This document shows, one piece after another, positions 10,590 to 20,508 of a DNA stretch of 64,000 nucleotides; the first letter of the stretch is position 1; every line of letters starts with the position of its first letter. This stretch comes from Actinernus sp. WN-2022 (lineage: Eukaryota > Cnidaria > Anthozoa > Actiniaria > Actinernidae). Where the stretch lies: the NCBI GenBank assembly GCA_030867875.1, contig JAOWCC010000237.1:8305713-8369712 (forward strand), written 5' to 3'. A model generated the notes under the pieces. That model did not search any database. It worked only from the letters and a program-made list of their open reading frames with translations, and had not been told where the DNA came from. The position numbers and the translations under genes are program-made.

Positions 10590-12368
10590 CTTTGGAGATG
10601 AGTGGCGTAACTCGGTGGATACTTTGTGCCGCTTCCCCCAGGCCAAATAGGGTTAACTTTGTATTGTGGGGTTAAAATGCTGAGAAACATTTCAAAATGT
10701 TGATTGCCTTGGACATATATACCAGTTCCTGTATGCGATGTTGATAATTTTGAAGAAGAATTAAATGGTACAACATTAATTTGTTATTGTCTTGTTTTGG
10801 TTGCGCACACTGATGTTTTTTTACAGAAAAGTGGAATGCACGTATTGGACTGATTATGAGTATATAAATATGTATGGCCAAAGCTCCCAATATTAAAGCA
10901 GTTTGATTCAATGCAAACTTTAATAGACGCAGTGTTTTAATAGAGTCCACTAGCCAGCGTCTAGTAAAAAAAATGTTTTGATTAGTAAAGTTTAGCTGTA
11001 GGGCTAGTAGATGTTGAGTTTAAGGTAATTGTTATGATAAGGGAAAAAGAAGGTTTGATTGTAGTATGATATGCAGAAGTTGACTTTGGGCTAGTAACTT
11101 TTTAGCATCACTAGTTCAAAATTAGGGCCAGTGAGTATAAAAGTTAAGGTTGAGCACTGAGACCACCTCGGAAGTTTCCAATGCTATTTTGAAAATTATG
11201 AAAAAATCGCTGGCGTAGTTTACCCACTTCCCATACAAACCTTTGAAGTCCATCGAGTTTGGTCAATGCAAATCTTGCATACCGATTGTGTACTGAAAGC
11301 TTTGCATGACTTAACTTGACGGACTAGAAATGTTTGCTTGGGAATAATTGGGTAACTGCGTCAAAATGACATTGGAAACTTCAATGTCGTCTATTATAAG
11401 TGGATGACAAAATTGCAATTCAGCATGCAGAAACGTAACATAATTATACACAAATAAATGAAATTTGGCAGATATATATGTATTACTTATTGTAACCATC
11501 AGCTTATTGTAATCTCTTTCGTGACAGTAAAAGGAAGTGTGTAGATTTGTTTGAGATTTTCCTTACGGACACCACGATCTCTAATTGTTGATTGGGCTGT
11601 CGGGGGGCACCTTTTTCGCCGTAATTGTTTGTGCGCTAGTAAACCATTTTGGTGCTGTCTTCTCACTTGGTCCTTGCGGTTTGTTTTTAAGCGCTTGTAT
11701 TGCGCTTATTAATCCAATAAACTGTAGAAAGGTACTCTAAGTCTAAATTTGTAACCTACAATATACACACAGGAGGTGAATTGGTGGTAATGGCTGACTG
11801 CAAGGTAATTCTAGACAATAATTGCATGTGCATATATAAATATTTCAGATACATTATCAGTTACATCATAATATACGACTATACATGTATATGCACTGAA
11901 TTGCAAGGGAGTTAAAACGATTTGTTTTGCCACATGTATAACAGGACATATAATAATGTTTATATTATCAGTGTTGTCGCCCATCTTGAATGAAGCACTT
12001 TGAATATTTAAAATAATACTTATAAAGAAACAGAATTCGAAAAAGCCATTTAAAATTACCATTTAAAATTACCAGACGTATATAGCGTTACTACCAGAAG
12101 TGGACATGGTGTATATCCAGGGAGCTGCATTATCGTGTTCTGGGACATAATTTACAATATCATAATTGTGTATATATGTTGTAGTTGAAATTTCATCTCA
12201 GTTAATATTTTTGAACTGGGATATTTTTTGAACTAGGAAAACGTTTTTGTACTAAAATTATATCCATCCTCCCCCACTGTCTAGACTCAGTGACGTTTCT
12301 GGATGCTTTGGTACCATACAAAGGATTCCATGAGAGAGAACGAGTTGCTGTTCTATTACTCGTATTTT
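10590..12368. other. No gene recognised
   Basis: Several open frames of 60-90 codons on the minus strand (10672-10950, 11311-11499, 11811-12062) are hydrophobic or AT-driven and lack splice sites or domain motifs. No transposon ends were identified. Confidence 0.4.
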
Positions 12369-12797
12369 TTACATCTCTTTCTTAACTTTCAACAGTACCT
12401 TTCGTGAAGAAGAGTACATGTTTTTGGCAATGTTATTCCTTCCTTTCTTTAATAGACGAGATACAGCCCAACCACTCATGTATCTAACTGCTTCCTTGCC
12501 AACATCATTCATTCCCTTCACAGAAAATTCTGCGACGGCCTCGCCTTCCTTTTTAACTATCGTGTCTGCAAGTACGTGCATAAAGTTCTGGAAAACTCCT
12601 ATTGAGATACTCGTACCCAGGCTGACTTCTGTTCGCGAAAGGCCATTTTCTTTTCTGTTTCCGTTAGCTAAAATTCCATAAAATGGTTTCAGTGAATCTT
12701 TCACATCTTCATTATTGGCAAGTCCATAAACTTGCGATCCTTCCTCTCCTAAAACAGCCTTAGATAGATTTGACTCGGATACGTTTGCACTAAGATG
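12369..12797 (-). CDS. Terminal exon next to the PIF1-like helicase remnant
   Basis: After an acceptor (GTTTCCACAG, about 12798) the minus frame runs 140 codons to TAA. Visible blocks: L-S-K-A-V-L-G-E-E-G; S-I-G-V-F-Q-N-F-M-H-V-L-A; Y-M-S-G-W-A-V-S-R-L-L-K-K-G-R-N-N-I. The last resembles a 'Y-x-G-G-W-x-x-x-K' signature I associate with uncharacterised multicopy proteins in invertebrates (inference). Same strand and about 200 bp downstream of the helicase remnant, so possibly the second gene of the same mobile element. Confidence 0.35.
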   Translation of the reverse strand, partial: HLSANVSESNLSKAVLGEEGSQVYGLANNEDVKDSLKPFYGILANGNRKENGLSRTEVSLGTSISIGVFQNFMHVLADTIVKKEGEAVAEFSVKGMNDVGKEAVRYMSGWAVSRLLKKGRNNIAKNMYSSSRKVLLKVKKEM

Positions 12798-13002
12798 TCT
12801 GTGGAAACTTCAAAAGTAAGATGAAATGAGGGATGAATTACAGTGCCTTGTCGATTAAACTATTCTCAGCAGATGAGAATGAATTATACCTTAACTCACT
12901 GTTATCTTTAAAGATATTCAAAATGATTCAAAATCAAAGTCTTCAGGAGATCACTTAAAAAGGATTCGAATCTCTCCATACTTTACAGGGCGTCTTCTAA
13001 GG

Positions 13003-13938
13003 TTAAAAATCCCTGATCCACCTGATCATCAGAATCTGCAGTCTCCACATATAATAACGATCTTAAAATGTCAAAGTCGGCACTTTCCTGACTAACATCT
13101 TCATCGTCGCCATTCCCAAAACGTTCTTCTTCTGAATCATATGCACTAGGAATGTACAAGCTGGGAAGCCTTCGTTTGGTTCCACATCTTTCGGATCAGG
13201 CTTAGAGCAGCAAGATAAATCAACTGCATAACATTCTCGTACTAAACCTCCAATCTCATTCACTTATCATCTGGTGATATAACTTGTAATGGATTAAAAT
13301 CCAACACTTGGATGACACTGTCAGACTTGACTCTTGTAAGTGCAGTGTACAAAAGACCTCCAGAGAATTCGAATGACGATTGCAAAACAACTGACGGATA
13401 TTTCTGACCCTGGTCCTTGTCAACGGTTGATGCCCGTATGAGTTTTAATGGTATCTGTATAAAAGCACCACACGGTACGCCGTCTTTGTCAATATTTGCC
13501 ATGTCACCTTGTTCAATGTATGTTTAACACAATCAACCTGCAGCACGGTGGAGCCATCGTCGTTCTTTCTCACAAAGGATCCAATAGTATCGTTATGTAA
13601 ACAACGAGTATTTACGTTATACAGGTAAACAACGGGGGCGTCAGGCTTGAAAAAGGCGGTCATCGGCGCCTGGTATTTCATGCTCACTGTGTCCCCAGAA
13701 GCTATTCCAGTAAACTCAACTATTTCCACTTCGTGCTCGTGGAGGCGTAGCCCATTGTGTGCACCAATAAAGGCATTTGATGACTTGTGATGTACTGTGC
13801 TGTTTCAATAGTGCATATACCTTTTCGAAGTCCCTGCAAAGCAGCTTTGATTACCCCTGTTATGCTTTTTGGCGGTGAATCATCTTCAATTCTACAATAT
13901 GAGGAAAAGGTCGACTCAAAAGCAGAAGAATGCATCAT
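13003..13938 (-). pseudogene. PIF1-like helicase, C-terminal part, frameshifted
   Basis: Blocks in order on the minus strand: 13938-13720 (L-Q-G-L-R-K-G-I-C-T-I-E-T-A), 13729-13445 (A-P-V-V-Y-L-Y-N-V-N-T as in the PIF1 region before motif V), 13502-13260 (L-K-L-I-R-A-S-T-V-D-K-D-Q-G-Q, then F-S-G-G-L-L-Y-T-A-L-T-R-V, i.e. helicase motifs V/VI) and 13263-13003 (acidic tail after another frameshift, ending in a stop). At least three frame changes; the Walker A/B half is absent. In this family the helicase is often carried by Helitron-like or related elements. Confidence 0.6.
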
Positions 13939-14396
13939 TCTTCCTGTTTCAAAATAGCTATTGCCAACTGGCTTCAGCTACAGCCAGTCTCTTACGATAA
14001 TACCTTGTATACCACCAAATGCACGAATGCGTTGTCTTGCCTTAGAGCAAAAGCTCTAGCAATCTCGAGTTTCCCATGGAGCATTCGTCTCAAATAAAGG
14101 TTTATGTGCCTTGCATTCTTTGAACTACGGAAGTCTCTCTAAGTGAGTACCCAACTACAGTATCGAATGGTGACTGAGTCGTTCCGATTCCAAGAAACGA
14201 GTGAACTGTGACATTGTGTGAAAAGGAAGGTATACGGGCCACGATACTAGCCGATTCGTACCCGTATTCTTAAAGAATACGCGCGTTTCCGGACATGTCG
14301 GATTCCCAAACACGTCACATGTCATCCAAGTGTCATATCCGTATACGTCCAGATTCGGACTTTTTCCCTGTCAGGGAAATTCGGGATCTTAACACG

Positions 14397-14770
14397 TCGT
14401 TGTAACTCGCCGTGTCATAATCCGTAAATGTCGTGATTTCTAGTAATACTCGAGGTATCCTCTAGAATCATGTCCCGAAACGTAATGATACGTTAAGTGT
14501 AGAAAAGGATACGTGATTGATACTGATTTATTCTTGAAATGTAGTACGAGTTATATTCCACGGTATTGATTTTAGTTTGATTCAGGTGAGGGAAATGCAA
14601 CGTGTTCGCCCTTTGTTTCACCTAATATTTGTTGTAATACGCCGTCAATGTCGTGATTTCTATGAACACTTATGGTATGATATGAAAGTAAATTTTAGAC
14701 ATTTAACGACACGTTACGTGCACGAATTGTGTTTAATACCGATTTATTCTTGACCGTGTTATGTTCCACG
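14397..14770. repeat. Diverged direct repeat, about 130 bp x2
   Basis: TGTCGTGATTTCTA...GATTTATTCTTGA...TTCCACGGTAT occurs at about 14429-14565 and again at about 14648-14785 in the same order with many substitutions. Confidence 0.6.
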
Positions 14771-14857
14771 GTATAATACGACATGAGACCTTTGTGCCAC
14801 CTTATTTCCGAGTTATGAAAACTTTGCAATGGATTTAATTAACAGCCCAACTGGACG

Positions 14858-14944
14858 TAGCCTGATTTTTCAGACGGTCAGCGGTCTTCCGCTTCACTTC
14901 ACCCCTTTCCCCGTCTGATAAACCTTGTCAGAATGCGTGTTCTT
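14858..14944 (+). repeat. Left terminal inverted repeat, 87 bp
   Basis: Exact reverse complement of 20413-20499. Identity stops at 14945. Confidence 0.95.
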
Positions 14945-15302
14945 GACGTCACACATCTTTGTTCTACCAAGAGCCAATGATATCGCTTGTAAGAAATGAA
15001 GCGACACTTGTCAAAACAACCGGGGTTTCCTCTGAGATACTTCCTCTGGGATCGCGAACCGTGTAATGTTAAATTCTACTCCAAAAAAAGCTATAATTTC
15101 GAAAGATATTTCACATTCAGAAATTCATTGTTTGATTTGTGGACTGAGCATCAATTCAAGAGAATGACTATCGATATTTGGACGGTCTGAGTGGGATTTT
15201 AAAGGTGCAATATCGAGACTCATCGAAGGAGATTTACAGCTTACTGAACGGCATTACATTTGCAACAAAAAATGTCTTACAAGACTAAAAAAATATATAA
15301 AG

Positions 15303-17678
15303 ATGTCTTCTGGCCTGGAAAACTTACACGGTGAATTGAGGGAAGAAATTATTTGCAAGAATGAAGCTGTTAGTTTTCGCATCAAACGAGGACACAACGA
15401 GTTATCACCTATCAAGAAGCATGAGGCTACGTCCACTGAAGATCACAGATCAAAGCCCGCGAAGAAGTCCTTGTTCACGCCAGACATACAGAATGAAAAT
15501 ACGAAAGCTGAATCAGGTTTAGCCGTTCTTACTCCAGTTTCAGTTCGCCCTATTTGGCAGCAAAACGTGACCCAAAACAGCGAAGATTGTTTGGTGTTTC
15601 CAGAGCCAGTTCAGATCGACGCACACACCGATGCTCTTCTCTCTTCGGCGGTTATTATCAAACGAATTCCAACTACAGCTGCTGCAAAAGACATACGATC
15701 GATTCCTGGAAATGCAGAAGCACAAAGAAAGCCATACATTCAGGTATACAACTAAATAACTGATTTTTGACAACAATCTTTAGTGTAGCCTGATTTTTCA
15801 GACGGGGTGAAGTGAAGCGGAAGACCGCTGACCGTCTGAAAAATCAGGCTATCTTTAGTGCTAATGTATCAGGAATGATGGCTGCTTCCCTGATGTTTTT
15901 TTTCCCGAATGCCGCAATAGTACACTACTTGAAAAGTCATTAAATTATTTCTGACATATGTTTGATTTATATTTATATACAGTGTATGTCAAGGGGATCA
16001 GAGTTTTTGCTGTTAAGATTATAATAAATATTTGTATAATTTATTTTCTATTGATGTGAACTAGCAAGCTAGGTATAATAGAAGTATTATTTTATTATAT
16101 TTATATAGGTAACTCTCAACTACCCATCATGTGAGAAGACTTACAAAACTGTTCTAAGTGAAGATCTTGAGCCTCTGGGAAAGGCCTTAGCAAGGAGAGG
16201 GTTATATAAACAGATTGCTGCATCTGTCTTTCGCTCCACCAAACTCAAAGACTGTATAATCCAAAAGACACTTGATTCTTTGGCAAAGGAGTGCATAGAT
16301 TTGTTTTCGAAAAAGAAACCTTCTCTTTTGAGGAGTAATGGGCCAGTAGAAATGTCAAATTTCTCTTTGTCCAAACTATGCAAAGAATGGAAAGAACGAG
16401 CCCCACTGTTTTACTCCTTTCTTATGACCTGTACCACAGGAAAAGATAAGAAAATAGATTGGTTCCCCAGTGTTGCTGTTGCTGGATCTGCCCTACTAAA
16501 GGAACGCAATATGCACATGAATGCCACACAATCACTTATATCTGTGATGGTCAGGCAAAGTGGAATTCAGGTAAACTTTTGTTCATATTTTGTTTTATTC
16601 ATTAGTCGGGGTGCATATTCATATAGAAAGATCACTTTAGAGGGTTCACAATAAATGATTACAGTTAAATTCTATATGCTCTCTCCCAGGGGTGGAGCGG
16701 GAGGGTCTTGGGGTTGCATTCCCCCCCCCCCCCCCCCCATGGGTGTTTGTTTATAATAATAAGAATTGTATACATGTATGTCTGTTCATCTGTAGGTCTC
16801 TCTTGCACTCAACTCACTCAACCCCTGGTTTCCAAATAATCCTGGATCTGCCCCTGTCTCCCTAAGCTCTAGTATAGCCTGATAATTTGTACAACTACAT
16901 GTGGCTATAATTATGTTCATGGGTTTATGCATTAATTATATTCAACACATACATGCAGATTATTTTGTCATAATATTAGTAAAGTGGTTTTATTTAACCG
17001 TGAAATAAATTCTAATATTATCCATTAACTACATGTAGTGGTCTATCACAAATCCTGCAATCTGATTGGCCTGCTACTATGGGTTAAAAAAATCATTCCA
17101 TTGACTTGATCAAACTATTATTTCATTTCTTTCAGAAACTCCTTCATCGTCTTAATGTTATGAAGCTGTGTTTGTCCACTCCTTCCTCTTTGAAGAAACT
17201 TGACACGTATGGCCTGAATTTCAAAGAGGAGCTGGAATCATTAAAGAGTCCAAAAAGTGAAACACGGGTAAACTGCGAAGAACCAGTACCTACAACTACA
17301 ATGAACAATGAACCGAAAGATAAAACTCAAAGTTATGAAGGAAGTTACAAGGTTGTGCTGGATAATATTGACCTAAGAATCCTAACAAGGGACATGACTG
17401 CTGACAATCAGAACAAGGATATTCACTGGTGCAATCATTCAGCTGTTAAAGACAGAGTTTCAAGTAACAATTCCATGAAGCAAACTGAACTATTGGATTT
17501 GGACAATTCCAAGATTCTGCCAGGAGTAACCGATCACCAAAATCTACGGTCAGACTATATCCAACTTGTTTCCCGAATATTGGTAGAGCACCTACCCTGC
17601 TTCAATTTTTTTAAATCAGTATGTCCCCTGCACATCCCACACATGTACAGCAAAGAAATGGAACAAAAATCTGAGAAG
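15303..17678 (+). CDS. Transposase-like protein, N-terminal 482 residues in three exons
   Basis: Exons 15303-15743, 16109-16570 and 17136-17678 are all open, all phase 0, with CAG/GTATAC and CAG/GTAAAC donors and TAG and TTTCTTTCAG acceptors. The ATG at 15303 follows an ATATATAAAG stretch. Exon 3 ends AAG/GTACAT, but no further exon lies before the opposing helicase at 17921. Exon 3 contains L-D-N-I-D-L-R-I-L-T-R-D-M-T, D-I-H-W-C-N-H and H-I-P-H-M-Y-S-K-E-M, a signature I recall from uncharacterised cnidarian proteins with a DUF6589-type C-terminal half that probably is the transposase. That C-terminal part, where the catalytic acidic residues would be, is missing. The copy is therefore probably inactive for catalysis, unless the short form has its own role such as end binding. 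Confidence 0.65.
15786..15851. mobile_element. 66-bp miniature element nested in the large transposon
   Basis: Two 20-bp perfect inverted repeats (TAGCCTGATTTTTCAGACGG and complement) enclose 26 bp. The right 46 bp equal the outermost 46 bp of the host element's right end. The exact 9-bp TCTTTAGTG flanks it (15777-15785 and 15852-15860), so it arrived by transposition, not by rearrangement. It lies in intron 1 of the transposase-like gene. Confidence 0.93.
16686..16856. mobile_element. Short MITE candidate in intron 2 of the transposase-like gene
   Basis: The left end CCAGGGGTGGAGCGGGAGG and right end CCTGGATCTGCCCCTG are imperfect inverted repeats of the 'GGCAGATCCAGGGG' kind, similar to the element at 51603. 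A run of about 20 C lies inside (from 16720). Boundaries approximate. Confidence 0.45.
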
Positions 17679-17789
17679 GTACATACGCATATAATTATGT
17701 TAATTGTTTTAAAGATATATTAAAGAATATACAAATTTAATTAAAAAATAAAAAGGTAAATGTAATATGGGATCCCTGTGTTACCTTTA

Positions 17790-18004
17790 GGTCAAACACA
17801 AAGTTCCAGTATAAAAATAGCCTGCCTGGGTAAGACAATATTATTGCTAATAAATGACCTTTGATAGTAAATGATCTTTGTATAGCGATGTACATATCCT
17901 ACGTCTACATGGATATGCATTCAACTAAGATTAATCATTAGCAAATTCATTGTCTTACTCCTGGGCAGGCTACTTTTATACCTACACTTTGTGTTTGAGA
18001 GTAA
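17790..18004. repeat. Imperfect inverted duplication at the meeting point of the two genes
   Basis: About 17790-17860 (TCAAACACAAAGTTCCAG..., TAGCCTGCCTGGGTAAGACA) is the reverse complement, with few differences, of about 17932-18004, which encodes the last residues of the helicase. The arms are about 70 bp, separated by about 70 bp. The plus-strand exon that should follow 17678 is not present here. Confidence 0.8.
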
Positions 18005-20345
18005 TACATTAGTGATTATGTCACACACAACCTCAGGGGCAGTGCATAAACCACTATTATCCAAATCAAGGTTTGCAGATGTATCTAGAAGGCTCATATC
18101 TTCTGGGAAGATGCTGCTGTAAGACAATTCATCCCAGTCGATAGCCATTAATTCCTCATCTTGAATAATACCATTCCAACCATCATCGGCATCATCCATT
18201 TCTGTATCACTGTCATCCCAGCTGCTGTAGTTATTGACTTGACTATCATCCATGTCCCCAAATACTTCTTTTGCATGCCTTTTCCTCCAAATCTCCACAA
18301 AATTATTGACATCTGACAAACTAAATATCTTGTCTGCATTGTTGAGAATCTGATTTACTTGTGTGTCAGAAAATCCCAGAAGCAGTTCTGGAACAGAGAT
18401 CACCGGCAGTCTTCCATGAGGTACATGTTTGAGCAACTTTATGAATATACTCTTCCTAAACATTATTAACCTTTTTTTCAAAACGTTTAACTTTTCTTTT
18501 GTGACTGGACGAGTTACACCATGATACATGTAGGTAGATGATAGTGCAGTAGTTGGAGAAAAGAAATCAGCATCATCACAACAAAGATCACAGAATAACT
18601 CATTTGTAGTACTGCCAGAACTGGATGTTTCTTGGAAAAAGTCCATTAAATACTTTCTTCTGCAGTCAAATTTTCCTCTCACATACTCCCTCATCTCCTT
18701 GTCAACATGCATTAACATTATTGATTGGTAGAACAATACTGCTTTACTTGGTTGTCCATCTCTCCCAGCTCTGCCACTCTCTTGGATGTAAGCCTCGACA
18801 GATTTGGAGGGCCCAAAGTGGATGATGGTATTAACTCCTTTGCAGTTAACTCCCATGCCAAATGCAATTGTACAAATGAGGACTTTAATGTACCCATTTT
18901 TATTTCCCATTTCTTGGAGGACAATTTCCTTCATTGACTTAGGTGACAGGGAATGTAACATCTCCACAAGCCTTTTCCTTGGGTCTGTTTCATCACAAAG
19001 AAAATCATGTCCAAGCTCTTGAACAAAGAGGGAGTACAAAGTGGAACACTGCTTCACAGTCTGACAGTATATTATGACTCTTCCATTATTGTTTTTCTTT
19101 TCTTTCAACTCTTGCAAGAGCCACTGAAAGTGATCCAGTAAGGACAACTTTTTATCCATGTATCTCACAGCAAAGGCAATGTTACTTTTGTTTGGGCTTT
19201 GTGTAATCTCCTTGAATTGTTGAAGTCGAAGGACGTTTACAATGGCTTTTTTAGTCTTCTGTGTTGCAGTTGCTGTGATTGCCATAAAGGCAACATCTTT
19301 AGAGACAAGGGAACGCAACTCACTTAGCTTATAAAACCACCTTCTGAAAGCAACTGCTGTTTGACTAGTTGAGGTTCCCCTGTAACAATTAGATAGATAA
19401 CAGTAAAGTGAGTATAATAATAGAAGTAATCAATACCTTCTAACTTATGACAAGATATAATTTTATTTAAATAGGTGTACTAAAACTCAGTGGCCTTGCA
19501 TTAAAACAAATAAAGATCACAGTACTGTTAGTAAAGTTAAACGTTTGTGTGCAGATATTTTGATCACAAAATACAAAGAAATGTATGGAGCTGATTGTTT
19601 GGGTTGAGTATTAAGTGACGTCAATGACACTCTAAAGATTCATAAAAATATAACACTTCCCTCTCCAATATAGAGAAAAGATTTTAATTAGTGATTATAA
19701 GATTTTTATATGGAGTTTTGGCTAAACTTTGAACGAAGGAATGCCTACAAACTGGATTGGTTTTAATTTATACATTTAACTTTAAGTCAATGTATTAAAA
19801 TGTACGTATTAACAGAAACAAGGTAATAAATTAACGGAAGCTTACCAATGGCTTATACAATGAGCTTCATCCACAGTGATTCCAATAAGGTTTTCTTTGT
19901 AAACACTGTTGTTTAACATAGTTCGCCATCTTGGATTTCCAAGCAGCGATTCTGGAGATGTAAACACAATCCTGAATTCTCCCCTCTCGATTTTGTCGTT
20001 GTCTTCCTTATCATCTCCTATGGAATCAGCCTTTAATCCAATCCCTTGCAAATACCTTTTTTGGTCCTCCATTAAGCTTACGAGCGGAGAAATCACCACT
20101 ACAATCGGTGTCAACGAGTATCCCGCGTAGCCTAATTTTGCTAGTTCAGCGTGAACATAAGGAGACATTTGGAATACAAGAGATTTCCCAAACCCTGTAG
20201 GCAGGTTTAAAAATACGTCCCGTCTATTTACGAATTCAACAAGAGCGTCTTTTTGCTCAGGAAATAGCTCGGAAATCCCAAAAGCTTTGCACACGTTTCC
20301 TATACAAAATTCCATATCTGCCGCCATCTTGAAAAGCACTTTCAA
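17921..20345 (-). CDS. RecQ-like superfamily 2 helicase (two exons, about 652 aa)
   Basis: Exon 1 20345-19846 and exon 2 19379-17921 join in phase (TG/G) across a GTAAGC...TTACAG intron; the frame is open throughout. Motifs: Walker A L-P-T-G-F-G-K-S; I-S-P-L-V-S-L-M-E-D-Q; V-D-E-A-H-C-I-S-H-W (DEAH box); I-T-A-T-A-T; V-I-I-Y-C; Q-E-S-G-R-A-G-R-D-G (motif VI); and a C-R-R-K-Y plus C-D-L-C-C pair as in the RecQ zinc-binding subdomain. The C-terminal 200 residues are acidic (D-D-S-D-T-E-M-D-D-A-D-D) with no HRDC domain seen. It would unwind DNA using ATP. A second methionine seven residues in (MAADME) has a better context and may be the real start. It lies wholly within the transposon and converges on the transposase-like gene, so it is element cargo and not a host recombination gene. 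Confidence 0.85.
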
Positions 20346-20412
20346 ATTCTTTGCATACCTGAGTTTGTGAAAAGTAAAAGCTTCGCTCTGATTGGTTGGA
20401 AATCAGACAAAG

Positions 20413-20499
20413 AAGAACACGCATTCTGACAAGGTTTATCAGACGGGGAAAGGGGTGAAGTGAAGCGGAAGACCGCTGACCGTCTGAAAAATCAGGCTA
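20413..20499 (-). repeat. Right terminal inverted repeat, 87 bp
   Basis: Exact reverse complement of the left repeat; followed by the 9-bp duplication AACTGGACG. Confidence 0.95.
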
Positions 20500-20508
20500 A
20501 ACTGGACG

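Larger units (their letters stand above)
14858..20499. mobile_element. 5,642-bp helicase-bearing DNA transposon (AcademH-like candidate)
   Basis: The first 87 bp (14858-14944) and the last 87 bp (20413-20499) are perfect inverted repeats beginning TAGCCTGATTTTTCAGACGG. The exact 9-bp AACTGGACG flanks it on both sides (14849-14857 and 20500-20508), a textbook target duplication. Each repeat contains its own inner inverted motif (CAGACGG...CCCGTCTG). Cargo: a plus-strand three-exon transposase-like gene and a convergent minus-strand RecQ-like helicase. From memory, the AcademH lineage of Academ transposons in animals and fungi pairs a transposase with a superfamily 2 helicase and makes 9-10 bp duplications; that fit is inference. 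Perfect repeats and duplication suggest a young insertion, though the transposase is incomplete. Confidence 0.9.

Noticed and set aside
17818..17970. TAGCCTGCC...GGCAGGCTA as another TAGCCTG-ended MITE
   Set aside because: The flanks are inverted complements, not direct repeats, so this is the core of a larger inverted duplication and not an insertion with a 9-bp target duplication.
13003..20345. PIF1-like remnant and RecQ-like helicase as parts of one gene cluster
   Set aside because: The PIF1-like remnant lies outside the 14858-20499 element, belongs to a different helicase superfamily and is decayed, while the RecQ-like gene is intact.
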